Assembly: GCF_040802235.1 (NCBI RefSeq)
Contig: NC_133167.1
Coordinates: forward strand, 41,662,001 to 41,726,000
Direction: 5' to 3'
DNA length: 64,000 bases
DNA from: Manis javanica
Taxonomy: Eukaryota > Chordata > Mammalia > Pholidota > Manidae
The position numbers were made by a program, and so were the translations under genes. The stretch's first letter is position 1; the number at the start of each line of letters is the position of its first letter. The notes under the pieces were generated by a model that worked only from the letters and a program-made list of their open reading frames with translations, searched no databases and was not told the DNA's origin. Shown in pieces: positions 59,450 to 64,000 of the stretch.

Positions 59450-60228
59450 ATAAGCACATAGGCAATGCACCTGTGGGATTGATTTGATGTAAGAGGTCCA
59501 TGATCAAAGACCTTGTACAGTTATTAGAGGATAAAGAAAGAAACCATCAAAGCACATTGTAGACGAAAATAATTATGCAAATTTACTACTCTTTCAGGTA
59601 GAACATTTTCTAAATATGAAAAATTATTCTCAAAAATATATTTCTTCTGGCACCATAGAATTGCCATCTTCTATACCTAATAATAAATATGTATCTAATG
59701 TTGATTTATAAACAGCTTAAGAATAGCCTCCTTAGTCATATACAATCTATGCTGATTATGCTCCCTTTTAAAATTCTCTTATTTCCCCTCACAGTGCCAA
59801 GAAAGTCCTTTAGACTATTCTTGAGAAAACATTTTTATAAAGCCCTAACTTTTGATGCTGATTACAAAATTCATCAGTAATTAGCCTAAAATTAAAAATA
59901 GAAAATCCCCAAAGTGTTTTATTTTGACCTATTTGTCCTTTTTCATACCTAAAAATATAAAATTGAGCTTGTCACCAACCTATTTCATGTTATTTTATCC
60001 ATCTTAGAGCCGTACAGTGCTCTGAAAGGAGGGTTGGATTTTCAGCTAGACTTGGACAGCAGGTACCACATGGAAGTTCTCCAACAGCTACTGGGATTAA
60101 GTGGTTCCCACCCCACCAAAGGGATGGTAGTACTCCCACTTCACCCCTCCCCCAGTTTTAATTTTACATTGGCCTCCACCACTGACACTTAGTTCTAAGA
60201 CTCTACTGGTGCTCCAAGTCCCCAAGTG
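59450..60228. other. No feature seen
   Basis: No supported gene or repeat family. Confidence 0.4.
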
Positions 60229-60305
60229 TGGAGTGTCTGAGACAGAAGATTGAGGATATGAGCCCTTTGCTTAGATGGGGGAGTCCTTCTGGGCTGTCTT
60301 CCCGT
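60229..60305 (+). repeat. Exact 77-bp direct duplication, copy A
   Basis: All 77 bases recur at 61,367-61,443. Not low complexity and not a repeat family I know. Match stops abruptly on both sides. Confidence 0.95.
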
Positions 60306-60394
60306 ACAGGAGCCATCAGGGAGGAAAAGCCCTATTTATGCTAATTGGCATCACCTGTGTTGTCCCACGCTTATTAGGTGGTGACAGAATAACA

Positions 60395-60618
60395 AAGCAG
60401 AGAGAACAAGGGCTTTGCAGCCAGACAAGTCTAGGCTTGAATCCCAGCTTTACCCTTCTCTAGCTGAGTGACTTTGGGTGAGTTATTTCACTTCTTTGAG
60501 TCTCAGTCTCTTCACATGTACAATGGAGATAATAGTATTATTTCACAGGGGTGTTGAAGATGAAATGAGGTAATATCGGATAAGCACTTTGTTTAATATC
60601 TGCACTTGTATAGTGCTC
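60395..60618 (-). repeat. MIR SINE relic, antisense
   Basis: 'gggctttgcagccagacaagtctaggcttgaatcccagc', 'tgagtgactttgggtgagttatttcacttc', 'acaatggagataatagtatt' are MIR landmarks in antisense order, fairly well preserved. Confidence 0.8.
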
Positions 60619-60725
60619 CAAATATATGGGCCTTTTTTATATATGTGGCTCAGTGAGATAACAATGCAGTGAAACATTTCGGACAGACATCCTTGGAGGG
60701 ACCTTCTTATTATATTTTTAACCCT

Positions 60726-60842
60726 CCATACAAATATATTTCTTTTGGGATCTTCAGAATTCTACATTTAATTTCTCAACTAGAAACTGTAGACTACTGA
60801 GTGTACCAGAGAGAGAGAGAAATGAGAATCAGCATTCATGAG
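60726..60842 (+). repeat. Exact 117-bp direct duplication, copy B
   Basis: All 117 bases, including a (GA)n stretch, recur at 62,112-62,228. No gaps or mismatches by eye. Confidence 0.95.
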
Positions 60843-61366
60843 TATTTTCTAATGACATCAGAGAGGAGAGCTTTGTCCAGGACACATACTAAGGGCTTTC
60901 TTTATTGTGTTAGGGTCTTCCTTCTTACACTGTTGGTCTGTGTGAGCACAGATTCAAGGACCCAAGAATAGGCATATAGTCTAATCAGGATTTATGGCTG
61001 TGAGACACCAATATCTTTCACTATGCTGCACTCAAATTGACATGTTGCTACATGTCAATTTAATTGGCCATTTTATGAGATAGGAAGAACAAACCAGTAG
61101 GGAAGTAACAATAAAACTGAAATAAAAAGCAATCAAACAAAATAGAAGAGCAGACACAATGATCAATCACATCACTGAGGTTGGAGTTGGAAAGGAGCTA
61201 GAAAATAGGGACTCTTGCACTGAACTTAGGGGCTATGTCCCAAAAGGAAAATGAAGAAACTCTGAAATTTTTGCATAGAACTCAGAATGTCAAGTTCATT
61301 CATAAGCATAAGGCCAGGTTAGTGGAACTCAGCTTCAAAGTGCTCTTAGAAAGAGGTATGCAGTGT
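60843..61366. other. No gene seen
   Basis: Contains a short inverted pair around 61,039-61,062 (aaattgacatg / catgtcaattt). Otherwise nothing supported. Confidence 0.45.
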
Positions 61367-61443
61367 TGGAGTGTCTGAGACAGAAGATTGAGGATATGAG
61401 CCCTTTGCTTAGATGGGGGAGTCCTTCTGGGCTGTCTTCCCGT
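61367..61443 (+). repeat. Exact 77-bp direct duplication, copy A'
   Basis: Second copy of the 77-mer, 1,138 bp downstream of the first. Falls inside a minus-strand open stretch that has no recognisable product. Confidence 0.95.
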
Positions 61444-61869
61444 GAGGGGCTTGTAAGCAAATAGTGCAATTGAAAAGAGTGCCAAGAAGACCAGTTAAAA
61501 TGAAATGCCTGGGAAACCCATCTCTGCTGCTGTAGCTTGAGGAAGGCAAGGCCAAGCACAGTCTTGAGAATGTGAAGGGAATACTGTGGTGATACTAATG
61601 TCTGTCTTCTGTGTTCCTTAAAACAGGATATCAGAGAATGGACGTTATGCTGTAACACGAGAGTTAGCTTAGATAGCAAAAGAAACTACCTATGGCAAAA
61701 GTTGGGACCGAAACACATTAATTTCCAGTATTATGGACAAGATGTCTGTTCCTCTGTTCAAATTCTCCTTCTTTTTGAGATCTCCTAATGCCACGTTGAA
61801 CCTAGTACCTCAATGAACATTATTACTGAAATACTGAAAAATGTCCAACTTTCCATACCCATATAGGAA
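61444..61869. other. No gene seen
   Basis: A minus-strand open frame of 114 codons (61,679 to 61,335) crosses copy A'. No domain; treated as chance. Confidence 0.4.
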
Positions 61870-62113
61870 TTTATTTCATTAACTGAAGTACACTTCACAT
61901 AACATTCACTATTTTAGCCATTTTGAAGTATACTTTTCAGTGACTTTTAGTACATTCACAACGTTGTGCAACTATTGCCACTATCTAGTCCCAAAACACT
62001 TTCATCACCCCAGAAGGAAACCACACACCCATTAAAGAGTCACTACTCCTTCTCCCTCCCCAGCCCTAGCCCTTGGCAACCACTCGTATGCTTTCTGTCT
62101 GTATGGATTTGCC
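61870..62113 (-). repeat. Old L1 3' UTR relic, antisense, ending abruptly at copy B'
   Basis: 'ttttcagtgacttttagtacattcacaacgttgtgcaactattgccactatctag', 'ccttggcaaccactcgtatgctttctgtctgtatggatttgcc' is the antisense L1M-type 3' region. It stops where copy B' begins. Confidence 0.75.
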
Positions 62114-62228
62114 ATACAAATATATTTCTTTTGGGATCTTCAGAATTCTACATTTAATTTCTCAACTAGAAACTGTAGACTACTGAGTGTACCAGAGAGA
62201 GAGAGAAATGAGAATCAGCATTCATGAG
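62112..62228 (+). repeat. Exact 117-bp direct duplication, copy B'
   Basis: Second copy of the 117-mer, 1,386 bp downstream of the first. It directly follows the old L1 relic with one or two shared bases at the join. Confidence 0.95.
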
Positions 62229-64000
62229 AAACTTTGCAAAGTCAAATTTCTTTGAAATATTCAAACAAAATGAAAACCTGGGAGGATACTTATTTTTCCG
62301 TTAGAAGTCTGTAACTGAAGTGTCTGAACTTAAATTTCTCAAGGGCCCAGTCAGTTATAGGTTATAGAAATGTCAAGCAGTTCTTGAAATATGCCTGCAA
62401 CATAGAGAAAGGCTTTTCAGTGGCAGTGTAGCTTTATCGCTCCTCAGTTTGGCTGCAGAGTTTCACACCCAGCAGAAGTATGTTAGGCTAAAGAGTTTCC
62501 CACCCATCCAGGAAGTCTTCTATTCTGCTCTTCCTGTAAGCCATGAGGCTCTTCCTGTAACAGTTGATGATAACCCTATTACTTTTCTTTAGAGCAGTGT
62601 AGTGCTGAAATTCTTTATTCTGCATTTGTCCTAGTGAGCATCTCAGATACAGCAGAGGAAATTTAGGATGTTGATGTGTAAGTGAAAAAGCAGCTTAAAA
62701 ACAAAACCCATTTTATTTCCCAACCATAAATGCTTAACAATTCTTAATTAAATATACATTTTATCCTGGCTAGAATTTTTAAAAAGTTAGTTAACCTATT
62801 TATAAACTTGAAATCTTTGAAAATGAATTGGGAAATGGTTTGTAGAGCATAATTTTTTTGTATGTGTGAACTGATTTCAGAGTTGCATGGCTTTCTTACT
62901 TATGATTACATTGACAGGAAAGTTATGTTTTCTGAGTTCTGGGAAAAATGCATATGACTTTTGAAAGACATCTTAATTTTCAACCAGTCAATTTCTCAGA
63001 AGGAGAAAGGGCCTATTAGATCTTGTGATTTACATGGTGCTTTGTAATCTCAAATGTCAAGGATGGGAGATTACTGTCATTTTGCATTTTGAATGTATTT
63101 TGAGGATTTTATTCATTTTCATTTTTAATTTCTTTCCATTTCATGAACCCCAACTAATATATCTTGACCATTCCCATTAACACAGATTAAAGATCCCTCT
63201 GCTGAAGCTCAAACACCTCATTGGTTTTGATGTTATGGATCTTGTTTGTTTTCTTTCCAAGGTATCTTTCCTGTATGCCTCACTGTAGTCTCTCCTCTGT
63301 AGTCTTTCATCTTCAAAAAGGAAGTTCTCTTAGCTTTGGCTTCTGGGGACACTTGATAACAATGGAAAACAGTCTCCTTATCACATTTTGAGGTATATGT
63401 TGACTTAACTACTGTTCCCACAAACACTTAGGCAGTTGACCAGAAGTGAATTTTTTCTTAACTAACTGAACTTCCTTTAGGCCACCTGGAAGTCGGGGAC
63501 AACACAACACTTCTAATGACAAGAATAATTAATGTGAAAGCACTTAGAGATCCTTTTTGCTGAGAGACACTCTGGCAAATGTCCAAAGTATCTATCTTTT
63601 GTGCTTTGCTTGAGGACCTATCAACAAAATCCATCTCCAGTAAGAGATTGCCATAATGTGGAGAGGTTTAATTCACCAGTTACCACCCTCTTCAAGCCCC
63701 TCATATTGTATGGATACATGACTGTTCTCCAACTTCAGAAGAAAAAGCAAAACCCCTTCAGGAGTGAAGAGAAAGGACTTGAAAAGGAAAAAAGCATTAA
63801 AAACAGTATAGCTAAACTGTAAATCTCCTATCTCTGTCCTCCAGACCACATCCCAACGAATCCAGCTGCACCCCACCCAGCAGACTTGGGGCTCCTGATT
63901 GAGAGTCCAGATACAGGGCATATATTCATCCGATTCTCCCTTCACTACTGGGTGTTAGTCCAGCTTGTGCTCAGGGTGTGGAATCTAGTTGGAGTTTCAA
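62229..64000. other. No gene seen
   Basis: AT-rich, apparently single-copy. Minor local repeat 'ggctcttcctgtaa' / 'gctcttcctgtaa' near 62,526-62,561. Short frames at 63,600-63,950 show no domain. Confidence 0.4.

Noticed and set aside
61335-61679. 114-codon minus-strand frame
   Set aside because: It crosses the duplicated 77-bp segment and shows no domain; the other copy of that segment does not extend the frame.
1-64000. CRISPR array, tRNA, rRNA or snRNA gene
   Set aside because: No regularly spaced repeats, cloverleaf with A/B boxes or recognisable small RNA was found by eye on either strand.

Overview
The window is nuclear DNA from a placental mammal. It is AT-rich, has no prokaryotic operons, and is filled with mammalian interspersed repeats: MIR and L2 relics, several L1 copies, gammaretrovirus-like endogenous retroviruses, and a retrocopy of a spliced mRNA. 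No young primate Alu, rodent B1/B2, ruminant or carnivore SINE is visible. The L1 3' ends (copies at 14.3-15.7 kb and 29-35 kb) look to me like a laurasiatherian lineage, possibly pangolin, but that is recognition from memory and is not proven here. I see no convincing functional protein-coding gene, so the window is probably intergenic or deep intronic.

Layout. 1-1.22 kb: minus-strand gag-pro-pol fragment of an endogenous retrovirus, cut by the window edge. 1.2-14.2 kb: mostly old single-copy sequence with scattered MIR, L2, MER5-like and L1 relics, plus one weak exon candidate at 8.2-8.5 kb. 14.26-15.69 kb: 5'-truncated plus-strand L1 with a 12-bp target-site duplication. 19.32-19.81 kb: intact plus-strand solo LTR with 4-bp duplications (GTTT). 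19.91-26.74 kb: near-complete but decayed minus-strand provirus with two LTRs, matching 4-bp flanks, a tRNA-Glu-like primer binding site, gag, pro, pol and env remnants, and a large deletion through RNase H/integrase. 27.2-28.4 kb: MIR-like and long L2 relics. 28.5-35.3 kb: an ancient LTR split by a full-length minus-strand L1. 36.9-39.04 kb: processed pseudogene of STRADB. 40.86-47.46 kb: a second near-full-length, older minus-strand L1. 47.5-64 kb: old sequence with MIR, L2, L1 and LTR-like relics.

The most unusual signal is a set of exact short direct duplications of ordinary sequence, not explained by any repeat family I recognise. A 77-bp segment occurs at 60,229 and 61,367, a 117-bp segment at 60,726 and 62,112, and a 25-bp segment at 26,774 and 27,582. 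The first two are interleaved (A-B-A'-B'), identical, and have no poly(A) or terminal repeats. They look like recent templated insertions or microhomology-mediated template switching, or else an assembly artefact. Nothing here forms a working gene system; the genes present are dead or decayed copies whose breaks are described below.
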